In this document: piece after piece, positions 25,988 to 34,577 of the stretch
Layout: each line of letters begins with the position of its first letter
Position numbering within the stretch: the stretch's first letter is position 1
Source of the DNA: Streptococcus toyakuensis
GTDB lineage: Bacteria; Bacillota; Bacilli; Lactobacillales; Streptococcaceae
Assembly (NCBI RefSeq): GCF_024346585.1
Contig: NZ_AP024523.1
Span: forward strand, 877,001-941,000
Reading direction: 5' to 3'
Length of the DNA: 64,000 nt
Program-made: the position numbers and the translations under genes
The notes under the pieces: model-generated
The model's database searches: none
What the model was told of the DNA's origin: nothing
Seen by the model: the letters and a program-made list of their open reading frames with translations, nothing else

Positions 25988-26638
25988 ATGGAAGTCATTA
26001 TCGAAAAAATCAAAGAGTATAAAATCATTGTCATCTGTGCTGGTTTGGGTTTAGCCTTAGGCGGATTTTTCCTGTTAAAACCAACTTCACAAACATCTGT
26101 GAAAGAAACAAATTTGCAGGCTGAAGTCGCAGCTGTTTCAAAGGATTCATCGTCTGAAAAAGAAGTGAACAAGGAAGAGAAGGAAGAATCTCCTGAACAA
26201 GATCTGATAACAGTAGATGTCAAAGGTGCTGTTAAATCGCCAGGGATTTATGACTTGCCAGTAGGTAGTCGTGTCAATGATGCTGTTCAAAAGGCGGGTG
26301 GCTTGACAGAGCAAGCAGACAGCAAATCGCTCAATCTAGCTCAGAAAGTTAGTGATGAAGCTCTGGTTTACGTTCCAACTAAGGGAGAAGAAGTAGCTAG
26401 TCAACAGACTGCTTCTGGGACGGCCTCTTCGACGAGCAAGGAAAAGAAGGTCAATCTCAACAAGGCCAGTCTGGAAGAACTCAAGCAGGTCAAAGGACTT
26501 GGTGGCAAACGAGCCCAGGATATTATCGACCATCGTGAGGCAAATGGCAAGTTCAAGTCGGTTGATGAATTAAAGAAGGTTTCTGGTATTGGCGCTAAGA
26601 CCATAGAAAAGCTAAAAGACTATGTTACAGTGGATTAA
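25988..26638 (+). CDS. comEA: DNA receptor ComEA, late competence protein
   Basis: Membrane-anchored receptor that binds double-stranded DNA at the surface during transformation and hands it to ComEC. The 216-residue protein has one N-terminal membrane helix (about residues 12-32), an acidic Ser/Glu-rich linker, an SLBB-like domain (ITVDVKGAVKSPGIYDLPVGSRVNDAV, about residues 76-130), a Ser/Thr linker and a C-terminal helix-hairpin-helix pair (VNLNKASLEELKQVKGLGGKRAQDIIDHR and VSGIGAKTIEKL). AGAGGAG is the ribosome site. It overlaps comEC by 17 bases and is driven from a cin-box, so it should be expressed only in competence. Confidence 0.96.
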   Translation: MEVIIEKIKEYKIIVICAGLGLALGGFFLLKPTSQTSVKETNLQAEVAAVSKDSSSEKEVNKEEKEESPEQDLITVDVKGAVKSPGIYDLPVGSRVNDAVQKAGGLTEQADSKSLNLAQKVSDEALVYVPTKGEEVASQQTASGTASSTSKEKKVNLNKASLEELKQVKGLGGKRAQDIIDHREANGKFKSVDELKKVSGIGAKTIEKLKDYVTVD

Positions 26639-28862
26639 GAATTTCCCTATCCCCCTAATCTATCTGAGTTTCCTGTTGCTCTGGCTTTACTATGCCATTT
26701 TTGGAGTGTCCTATCTCGCACTGCTAGGTTTTGTTTTTTTGCTTGTCTGTCTCTTTTTCCAATTTCCTTGGAAATCGGCCGGTAAAGTTCTAGCGTTTTG
26801 TGGAGTTTTTGGTTTTTGGTTTTTGTTTCAAACTTGGCAACAGAGTCGAGCGAGTCAAAATTTGGCGGATTCTGTTGAAAGGGTACGGATTTTGCCTGAC
26901 ACTGTTAAGATCAATGGTGATAGTCTGTCCTTTCGTGGCAAGTCTGATAGACGCATTTTTCAAGTCTATTATAAACTCCAGTCCGAGGAGGAGAAAGAAG
27001 CCTTTCAAGCTTTAACCGACCTTCATGAGATAGGACTAGAAGGGAAGCTTTCGGAGCCAGAAGGGCAGAGAAATTTTGGTGGCTTTGACTACCAAGCCTA
27101 TCTGAAGACTCAGGGAATTTACCAGATTCTCAATATCAAAAAAATCCAGTCACTTCAAAAGGTTGGCAGTTGGGATATAGGTGAAAACCTGTCCAGTTTA
27201 CGTCGAAAGGCTGTAGTTTGGATTAAGACACATTTTCCAGTTCCTATGCGCAATTACATGACGGGGCTCTTGTTAGGGCATCTGGATACAGATTTTGAGG
27301 AGATGAATGAGCTTTATTCTAGTTTAGGAATTATCCACCTCTTTGCCTTATCGGGGATGCAGGTAGGTTTTTTCATGGATGGATTTAAGAAACTACTCTT
27401 GCGATTGGGCTTGACCCAAGAAAAGTTGAAGTGGCTGACTTATCCCTTTTCCCTTCTCTATGCTGGTCTGACAGGATTTTCAGCATCGGTTATTCGCAGT
27501 CTCTTGCAGAAGCTACTGGCTCAACATGGTGTTAAGGGCTTGGATAATTTTGCCTTGACGGTGCTTGTCCTCTTTATTGTCATGCCTAACTTTTTCCTGA
27601 CTGCAGGAGGAGTCTTGTCCTGCGCTTATGCTTTTATCTTGACCATGACCAGCAAAGAAGGAGAGGGACTCAAGGCTGTTGCCAGAGAAAGTTTAGTCAT
27701 CTCCTTAGGAATATTGCCTATTTTATCCTTCTATTTCGCGGAATTTCAGCCTTGGTCCATCCTTTTGACCTTTGTCTTTTCCTTTCTTTTTGACTTGGTC
27801 TTCTTACCGCTCTTGTCTATCTTATTTGTCTTTTCCTTTCTCTATCCAGTCATTCAGCTAAATTTTATTTTTGAATGGTTGGAAGGGATGATTCGCTTGG
27901 TGTCACAGGTGGCGAGTAGACCTCTAGTCTTTGGACAACCCAATGCATGGCTTTTAATCTTATTATTAATTTCCCTGGCTTTGGTCTATGATTTGAGGAA
28001 AAACATTAAAAGACTAACGGTATTGAGCTTATTGATTACAAGTCTCTTTCTCCTGACCAAGCATCCACTGGAAAATGAAATTACCATGCTGGATGTTGGG
28101 CAAGGGGAAAGTATTTTCCTAAGGGATGTAACTGGGAAGACCATTCTCATAGATGTAGGTGGCAAGGCAGAATCTGATAAGAAAATCGAAAAATGGCAAG
28201 AAAAGGCGACGACCAGCAATGCACAGCGAACCTTGATTCCCTATCTCAAAAGTCGAGGAGTAGCCAAGATTGACCAGCTAATTTTGACCAATACAGATAA
28301 GGAGCATGTTGGAGATTTGTTGGAGATGACCAAGGCTTTCCATGTAGGCGAAATTTTAGTGTCCAAAGGCAGTTTGAAACAGAAGGAATTTGTAGCAGAA
28401 CTACAGGCAACTCAAACCAAGGTGCGCAGTGTGACAACAGGAGAGAACCTTCCAATTTTTGGAAGTCAGTTAGAAGTCTTATCTCCAAGGAAAATTGGAG
28501 ATGGAGGTCATGAAGATTCTCTAGTTCTGTATGGAAAACTCTTGGATAAGCACTTTCTTTTCACAGGAAATTTGGAGGAGAAAGGAGAGAAGGATCTTCT
28601 AAAGCAATATCCTGACCTAGAGGTGGATGTTTTGAAAGTTGGCCAACATGGATCTAAAAAATTATCAAGTTCAGCCTTTTTAGAACAGCTCAAACCAGAG
28701 ATGACTCTCATCTCAGTTGGAAAGAACAATCGAACCAAACTACCCCATCAGGAAACCTTGACACGACTGGAAGGTATCAATAGCAAAGTTTATAGAACTG
28801 ACCATCAAGGAGCTATACGCTTTAAGGGGTTAGATAGTTGGAAAATCGAAACGGTTGGTTAA
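26622..28862 (+). CDS. comEC: DNA uptake channel ComEC
   Basis: Polytopic membrane protein that carries single-stranded DNA across the membrane in transformation. The 746-residue protein has N-terminal membrane helices, an OB-like soluble loop (about residues 80-190), the Competence transmembrane domain (LLGHLDTDFEEMNELYSSLGIIHLFALSGMQVG and following helices to about residue 470) and a C-terminal metallo-beta-lactamase-like domain (TMLDVGQGESIFLRD, GQHGSK). In that domain the usual H-x-H-x-D-H core reads T-N-T-D-K-E-H, so two metal-binding histidines are missing. It starts inside comEA (17-base overlap). Confidence 0.95.
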   Translation: MLQWIKNFPIPLIYLSFLLLWLYYAIFGVSYLALLGFVFLLVCLFFQFPWKSAGKVLAFCGVFGFWFLFQTWQQSRASQNLADSVERVRILPDTVKINGDSLSFRGKSDRRIFQVYYKLQSEEEKEAFQALTDLHEIGLEGKLSEPEGQRNFGGFDYQAYLKTQGIYQILNIKKIQSLQKVGSWDIGENLSSLRRKAVVWIKTHFPVPMRNYMTGLLLGHLDTDFEEMNELYSSLGIIHLFALSGMQVGFFMDGFKKLLLRLGLTQEKLKWLTYPFSLLYAGLTGFSASVIRSLLQKLLAQHGVKGLDNFALTVLVLFIVMPNFFLTAGGVLSCAYAFILTMTSKEGEGLKAVARESLVISLGILPILSFYFAEFQPWSILLTFVFSFLFDLVFLPLLSILFVFSFLYPVIQLNFIFEWLEGMIRLVSQVASRPLVFGQPNAWLLILLLISLALVYDLRKNIKRLTVLSLLITSLFLLTKHPLENEITMLDVGQGESIFLRDVTGKTILIDVGGKAESDKKIEKWQEKATTSNAQRTLIPYLKSRGVAKIDQLILTNTDKEHVGDLLEMTKAFHVGEILVSKGSLKQKEFVAELQATQTKVRSVTTGENLPIFGSQLEVLSPRKIGDGGHEDSLVLYGKLLDKHFLFTGNLEEKGEKDLLKQYPDLEVDVLKVGQHGSKKLSSSAFLEQLKPEMTLISVGKNNRTKLPHQETLTRLEGINSKVYRTDHQGAIRFKGLDSWKIETVG

Positions 28863-28897
28863 TGAGCAGAAACTTTTCAAAAAAATAACTTTTTATC

Positions 28898-28926
28898 TTG
28901 ACAAGGGCTAGAAAACTTGGTATCAT
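28898..28926 (+). promoter_or_regulatory. Promoter of infC-rpmI-rplT
   Basis: TTGACA (28898-28903) and TATCAT (28921-28926) have a 17-base spacer, and TGG before TATCAT makes an extended -10. This is one of the strongest promoters in the window. Confidence 0.8.
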
Positions 28927-28932
28927 ATAAAA

Positions 28933-29068
28933 GTTGAGAAAAGCAGAAGTGAGAGCTTCTCGCCTTGTGACATTAAGTTGCCTGGCCCTACGGATGAAAA
29001 GTTTCTAAGAAACGCTATCATAACGTGCGGGCTTGTATATTTACGAGTCCGCTATTGTTTTTCTCTAA
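28933..29068 (+). promoter_or_regulatory. L20-type leader of infC-rpmI-rplT with attenuator
   Basis: The leader between the promoter and infC ends in a hairpin: GCGGGCTTGTA (29027-29037) pairs with TACGAGTCCGC (29042-29052) around TATT, with G-T wobbles, and is followed by a T-rich tract (TATTGTTTTTCT). Upstream are smaller stems (GAGAGCTTCTC near 28951). In Firmicutes this operon is held back by its own product L20 binding such a leader and favouring termination; gene order and structure fit that. I cannot confirm the L20 binding site by eye. Confidence 0.72.
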
Positions 29069-29090
29069 TAAAACAAAAGAGGTGAAAACC

Positions 29091-29612
29091 ATAGCAAAGC
29101 AAGACTTATTCATCAATGATGAGATTCGTGTACGTGAAGTTCGCTTGATTGGTCTTGAAGGAGAACAGCTAGGCATCAAGCCACTCAGTGAAGCGCAAGC
29201 TTTGGCTGATAACGCTAATGTTGACCTAGTATTGATTCAACCCCAAGCCAAACCGCCTGTTGCAAAAATTATGGACTACGGTAAGTTCAAATTTGAGTAC
29301 CAGAAGAAGCAAAAAGAACAACGTAAAAAACAAAGTGTTGTTACTGTAAAAGAAGTTCGTCTAAGTCCAACTATTGACAAGGGTGACTTTGATACAAAAC
29401 TTCGCAATGCACGCAAATTCCTTGAAAAAGGAAATAAAGTTAAGGTATCTATTCGCTTTAAGGGTCGTATGATTACCCATAAAGAGATTGGTGCAAAAGT
29501 TTTAGCCGAGTTTGCTGAAGCAACTCAAGATATTGCCATCATCGAACAACGTGCTAAAATGGATGGACGTCAAATGTTCATGCAATTGGCGCCAGCGACT
29601 GACAAAAAATAA
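29091..29612 (+). CDS. infC: Translation initiation factor IF-3
   Basis: Binds the 30S subunit, keeps subunits apart and checks start-codon pairing. The protein has the N domain ([14 protein letters not shown] to about residue 75), a lysine-rich linker and the C domain ([19 protein letters not shown] to the end). AGAGGTG at 29078-29084 is spaced 6 bases from ATA at 29091, which gives the usual [11 protein letters not shown] start and 173 residues. ATG is absent; infC genes often use rare starts (AUU in E. coli) as part of IF-3 self-control. The frame also contains TTG at 29055 (185 residues), which databases may use, but that codon sits in the T-tract of the leader hairpin with no ribosome site. 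Confidence 0.9.
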
Positions 29613-29644
29613 TTGTCAGAAAGTTAAATAAAGGAGAAAAAATC

Positions 29645-29845
29645 ATGCCAAAACAAAAAACACACCGCGCATCAGCTAAACGTTTCAAACGTACAGGTTC
29701 TGGTGGACTTAAACGTTTCCGTGCTTACACTTCTCACCGTTTCCACGGAAAAACTAAGAAACAACGTCGTCATCTTCGTAAAGCATCTATGGTGCATTCA
29801 GGAGATTACAAACGTATCAAAGCAATGCTTACTCGCTTGAAATAA
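29645..29845 (+). CDS. rpmI: 50S ribosomal protein L35
   Basis: A 66-residue, very basic large-subunit protein: [18 protein letters not shown] and the family signature [24 protein letters not shown] is the ribosome site. It lies between infC and rplT in the conserved three-gene operon under the upstream leader. Confidence 0.98.
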   Translation: MPKQKTHRASAKRFKRTGSGGLKRFRAYTSHRFHGKTKKQRRHLRKASMVHSGDYKRIKAMLTRLK

Positions 29846-29896
29846 TAGCTTGACTGTAAGTAAACAATTCTAGGAAATATTTGGAGGAAATAAAAC

Positions 29897-30256
29897 ATGG
29901 CACGTGTTAAAGGTGGCGTTGTATCACGTAAACGTCGTAAACGTATTCTTAAATTAGCAAAAGGTTACTATGGAGCTAAACACATCTTGTTCCGTACTGC
30001 AAAAGAACAAGTAATGAACTCTTACTACTATGCATACCGTGACCGTCGTCAGAAAAAACGTGACTTCCGCAAATTGTGGATCACTCGTATCAACGCGGCA
30101 GCTCGTATGAACGGACTTTCATACTCACAATTGATGCATGGTTTGAAATTGGCTGAGATCGAAGTTAACCGTAAAATGCTTGCTGACTTGGCTGTTAACG
30201 ATGCAGCAGCTTTCACAGCTCTTGCAGATGCAGCTAAAGCAAAACTTGGTAAATAA
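29897..30256 (+). CDS. rplT: 50S ribosomal protein L20
   Basis: A 119-residue 23S-rRNA-binding protein needed early in 50S assembly, with the basic N-terminal extension [29 protein letters not shown] and a globular C-terminal half ([24 protein letters not shown]). In related bacteria its C domain binds the leader of its own operon to reduce expression. TTTGGAGG is the ribosome site. A terminator follows. Confidence 0.98.
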   Translation: MARVKGGVVSRKRRKRILKLAKGYYGAKHILFRTAKEQVMNSYYYAYRDRRQKKRDFRKLWITRINAAARMNGLSYSQLMHGLKLAEIEVNRKMLADLAVNDAAAFTALADAAKAKLGK

Positions 30257-30263
30257 TAACAGA

Positions 30264-30297
30264 TAAGACTGGAACAGGATTGTCCCAGTCTTTTTAA
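30264..30297 (+). terminator. Terminator after rplT
   Basis: AAGACTGG(A) pairs with CCCAGTCTT around an AACAGGATTGT loop, followed by TTTT. Confidence 0.85.
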
Positions 30298-30314
30298 AAA
30301 TAAAGGAGGAAAAT

Positions 30315-30695
30315 ATGGCTTCAAAAATGCTACACACTTGCTTGCGCGTAGAAAATCTTGAAAAATCAATCGCATTTTATCAAGATGCTTTTGGATTTAA
30401 AGAATTGCGTCGCAGAGATTTTCCAGACCATGCCTTCACGATTGTCTATCTAGGTCTTGAGGGTGATGACTATGAGTTGGAGTTGACTTATAACTACGAT
30501 CATGGTCCTTATGTGGTTGGAGATGGCTTTGCCCATATCGCCCTCAGTACACCTGATCTTGAGGCGCTTCATCAAGAGCATAGTGCCAAAGGTTATGAAG
30601 TTACTGAGCCAAATGGTCTACCAGGAACTGCGCCTAACTATTACTTTGTCAAAGACCCTGATGGCTACAAGGTCGAAGTCATCCGTGAAAAATAA
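30315..30695 (+). CDS. gloA: Lactoylglutathione lyase (glyoxalase I)
   Basis: Metal-dependent enzyme of the VOC superfamily that turns the hemithioacetal of methylglyoxal into a lactoyl-thiol, the first step in methylglyoxal detoxification. The 126-residue protein has two beta-alpha-beta-beta-beta modules. The metal ligands expected in the family are present as His7 (MLHTCLRV), Glu (YELELTYN), His (GFAHIALS) and Glu near the end (KVEVI). AAAGGAGG is the ribosome site. A terminator lies on each side, so it is probably a single-gene unit, partly read through from rplT. Confidence 0.92.
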   Translation: MASKMLHTCLRVENLEKSIAFYQDAFGFKELRRRDFPDHAFTIVYLGLEGDDYELELTYNYDHGPYVVGDGFAHIALSTPDLEALHQEHSAKGYEVTEPNGLPGTAPNYYFVKDPDGYKVEVIREK

Positions 30696-30704
30696 TCTCG
30701 TGAG

Positions 30705-30741
30705 GTCAAGTAGAATGTTCGTTTTCTACTTGACTTTTTTT
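30705..30741 (+). terminator. Terminator after gloA
   Basis: GTCAAGTAGAA pairs with TTCTACTTGAC, followed by seven T residues. Confidence 0.88.
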
Positions 30742-30758
30742 AGCTGAAAGAGTATACT
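30730..30758 (+). promoter_or_regulatory. Promoter of pyrK-pyrDb, embedded in the gloA terminator
   Basis: TTGACT (30730-30735) and TATACT (30753-30758) are separated by 17 bases. The -35 box is the end of the terminator's right arm plus the first T of its tail. Confidence 0.7.
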
Positions 30759-30765
30759 AGTAAAA

Positions 30766-30931
30766 ATTTAACCTTTAAGGGGAGTCCAGAGAGACTCACA
30801 AGGTGTCAGATAAAAGAATAGTACAATTTTCTAGAGGAGACTTTTTGAGTGTGCTCTCTTGTGTTGTACGATTTTAACTGAGGCCTTGCACTAGCAAGGT
30901 CTTTTCTTTGTCTGATCCCCTTAAAATTTAA
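30766..30931 (+). promoter_or_regulatory. PyrR-type pyrimidine attenuator before pyrK
   Basis: The leader contains a PyrR-binding-like loop (AGTCCAGAGAGACTC near 30784) and a terminator (CCTTGC at 30884-30889, GCAAGG at 30894-30899, then TCTTTTCTTT). GTCAGATAAAAGA near 30806 can pair with TCTTTTCTTTGTCTGA at 30900-30915, and AAGGGGA near 30778 with TCCCCTT near 30916, which would disrupt the terminator. This is the standard arrangement in which PyrR with UMP stabilises the early stem and allows termination when pyrimidines are plentiful. Confidence 0.8.
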
Positions 30932-30943
30932 GGAGGAAAAGTC

Positions 30944-32693
<1,750 letters not shown>

Positions 32694-32752
32694 ACTGCAA
32701 TCAATCTGTTCTTGATTTTTTATGAGTTTGTAATGTTGATTATAGAGAATTT

Positions 32753-32761
32753 TGATATAAT
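32753..32761 (+). promoter_or_regulatory. Extended -10 promoter for lytB
   Basis: TGATATAAT (TG-N-TATAAT) is a consensus extended -10. A TGTTGA at 32734-32739 could serve as a weak -35. Confidence 0.6.
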
Positions 32762-32791
32762 GAAATGAGTAAGAACAGAGGAAGAAGGTTA

Positions 32792-34504
32792 ATGAAGAAA
32801 GTAAGATTTATTTTTTTAGCCCTGCTATTTTTCTTAGCTAGTCCAGAGGGTGTAATGGCCAGTGATGGTACTTGGCAAGGAAAACAATACCTGAAAGCAG
32901 ATGGCAGTCAAGCATCCAATGAGTGGGTCTTTGATGCTCATTATCAATCTTGGTTTTATATAAAAGCAGATGCCAACTATGCTGAAAATGAATGGCTGAA
33001 ACAAGGTGACGACTATTTTTACCTCAAATCTGGTGGCTATATGGCCAAGTCAGAATGGATAGAAGACAAGGGAGCATTCTATTATCTTGACCAAAATGGA
33101 AAGCTGAAAAGAAATGCTTGGGTAGGAACTTCCTATGTTGGTGCAACAGGTGCCAAGGTAATAGAAAATTGGGTCTATGATTCTCAATACGACGCTTGGT
33201 TTTATATCAAAGCAGATGGACAACACGCAGAGAAAGAATGGCTCCAAATTAAGGGCAAGGACTATTATTTCAAATCCGGTGGTTATTTACTGACAAGTCA
33301 GTGGATTGAACAGGCTTATGTGAGTGCTAGCGGTGCTAAAGTACAGCAAGGTTGGCTTTTTGACAAACAATACCAATCTTGGTTTTATATCAAAGAAAAT
33401 GGAAATCATGCTGATAAAGAATGGATTTTCGAAAATGGTCACTATTATTATCTAAAATCCGGTGGCTATATGGCAGTTAATGAATGGATTTTGGATAAGG
33501 AGTCATGGTTTTATCTCAAGTCTGATGGCAAAATGGCTGAGAAAGAATGGGTATACGATTCTAAAAGTCAAGCCTGGTACTACTTCAAATCCGGTGGCTA
33601 CATGGCAAAAAATGAGACTATTGATGGTCATCAGCTTGGAAGCGACGGTAAATGGCTTGGAGAAAAAGCTACAAATGAAAATGCTGCTTATTATCAAGTA
33701 GTACCTGTCACAGCAAATGTCTATAATGCAGATGGTGAAAAGCTCTCCTATATATCGCAAGGTAGTGTTGTTTGGCTAGATAAGGATAGAAAAAGTGATG
33801 ACAAGCGCCTGGCTATTACTATTTCTGGTTTGTCAGGCTATATGAAAACAGAAGATTTACAAGCACTAGATGCTAGCAAGGATTTTATCCCTTATTATGA
33901 GAGTGATGGACATCGTTTTTATCACTATGTGGCTCAGAATGCTAGTATCCCAGTAGCTGCTCATCTTTCTTATATGGAAGTAGGCAAGAAATATTATTCG
34001 GCAGATGGCCTGCATTTTGATGGTTTTAAGCTTGAGAATCCCTTCCTTTTCAAAGACTTGACAGAGGTTACAAACTATAGTGCTGAAGACTTGGATAAGG
34101 TATTTAGTCTGCTAAATATTAATAATAGTCTCTTGGAGAACAAGGGAGCTACCTTTAAGGAAGCCGAAGAACATTACCATATCAATGCCCTTTACCTTCT
34201 TGCCCATAGTGCCTTAGAAAGCGACTGGGGACGTAGCAAGATTGCCAAAGATAAGAATAATTTCTTTGGAATTACAGCCTATGATACGACTCCTTACCTT
34301 TCTGCCAAGACATTTGATGATGTGGATAAGGGAATTTTAGGTGCAAGCAAGTGGATTAAGGAAAATTATATCGATAGGGGCAGAACTTTCCTTGGAAACA
34401 AGGCGTCTGGTATGAATGTTGAATATGCCTCAGACCCTTATTGGGGTGAAAAAATTGCTAGTGTGATGATGAAAATCAATGAGAAACTAGGTGGCAAAGA
34501 TTAG
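32792..34504 (+). CDS. lytB: Endo-beta-N-acetylglucosaminidase LytB, choline-binding
   Basis: Cleaves peptidoglycan glycan chains at the septum pole so that daughter cells separate. The 570-residue protein has a signal peptide (about residues 1-23, MKKVRFIFLALLFFLAS), roughly a dozen choline-binding repeats (about residues 25-300, W-x-Y-I-K-A-D/F-K-S-G-G-Y types), an SH3b-like and a WW-like module (about residues 300-420) and a GH73 glucosaminidase domain. The catalytic glutamate is Glu476 in AHSALESDWG. A start at 32765 is possible, but AAGAAGG before 32792 and the signal peptide favour 32792. The lytB-pavA neighbourhood is the same as in pneumococcus. The repeats contain an internal duplication of about 60 residues. 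Confidence 0.95.
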   Translation: MKKVRFIFLALLFFLASPEGVMASDGTWQGKQYLKADGSQASNEWVFDAHYQSWFYIKADANYAENEWLKQGDDYFYLKSGGYMAKSEWIEDKGAFYYLDQNGKLKRNAWVGTSYVGATGAKVIENWVYDSQYDAWFYIKADGQHAEKEWLQIKGKDYYFKSGGYLLTSQWIEQAYVSASGAKVQQGWLFDKQYQSWFYIKENGNHADKEWIFENGHYYYLKSGGYMAVNEWILDKESWFYLKSDGKMAEKEWVYDSKSQAWYYFKSGGYMAKNETIDGHQLGSDGKWLGEKATNENAAYYQVVPVTANVYNADGEKLSYISQGSVVWLDKDRKSDDKRLAITISGLSGYMKTEDLQALDASKDFIPYYESDGHRFYHYVAQNASIPVAAHLSYMEVGKKYYSADGLHFDGFKLENPFLFKDLTEVTNYSAEDLDKVFSLLNINNSLLENKGATFKEAEEHYHINALYLLAHSALESDWGRSKIAKDKNNFFGITAYDTTPYLSAKTFDDVDKGILGASKWIKENYIDRGRTFLGNKASGMNVEYASDPYWGEKIASVMMKINEKLGGKD

Positions 34505-34540
34505 TCCTATAATTGGATATGATTTGAGTGAATAGTAAGT

Positions 34541-34577
34541 TAAAAATCCTGATTTCAAGTAAAATCAGGATTTTTTC
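34541..34577. terminator. Bidirectional terminator shared by lytB and pavA
   Basis: AAAATCCTGATTT pairs with AAATCAGGATTTT around CAAGT. Both strands have a T-run after the stem. The stop codon of pavA (TGA, at 34567-34565 on the minus strand) lies inside the stem. Confidence 0.85.
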
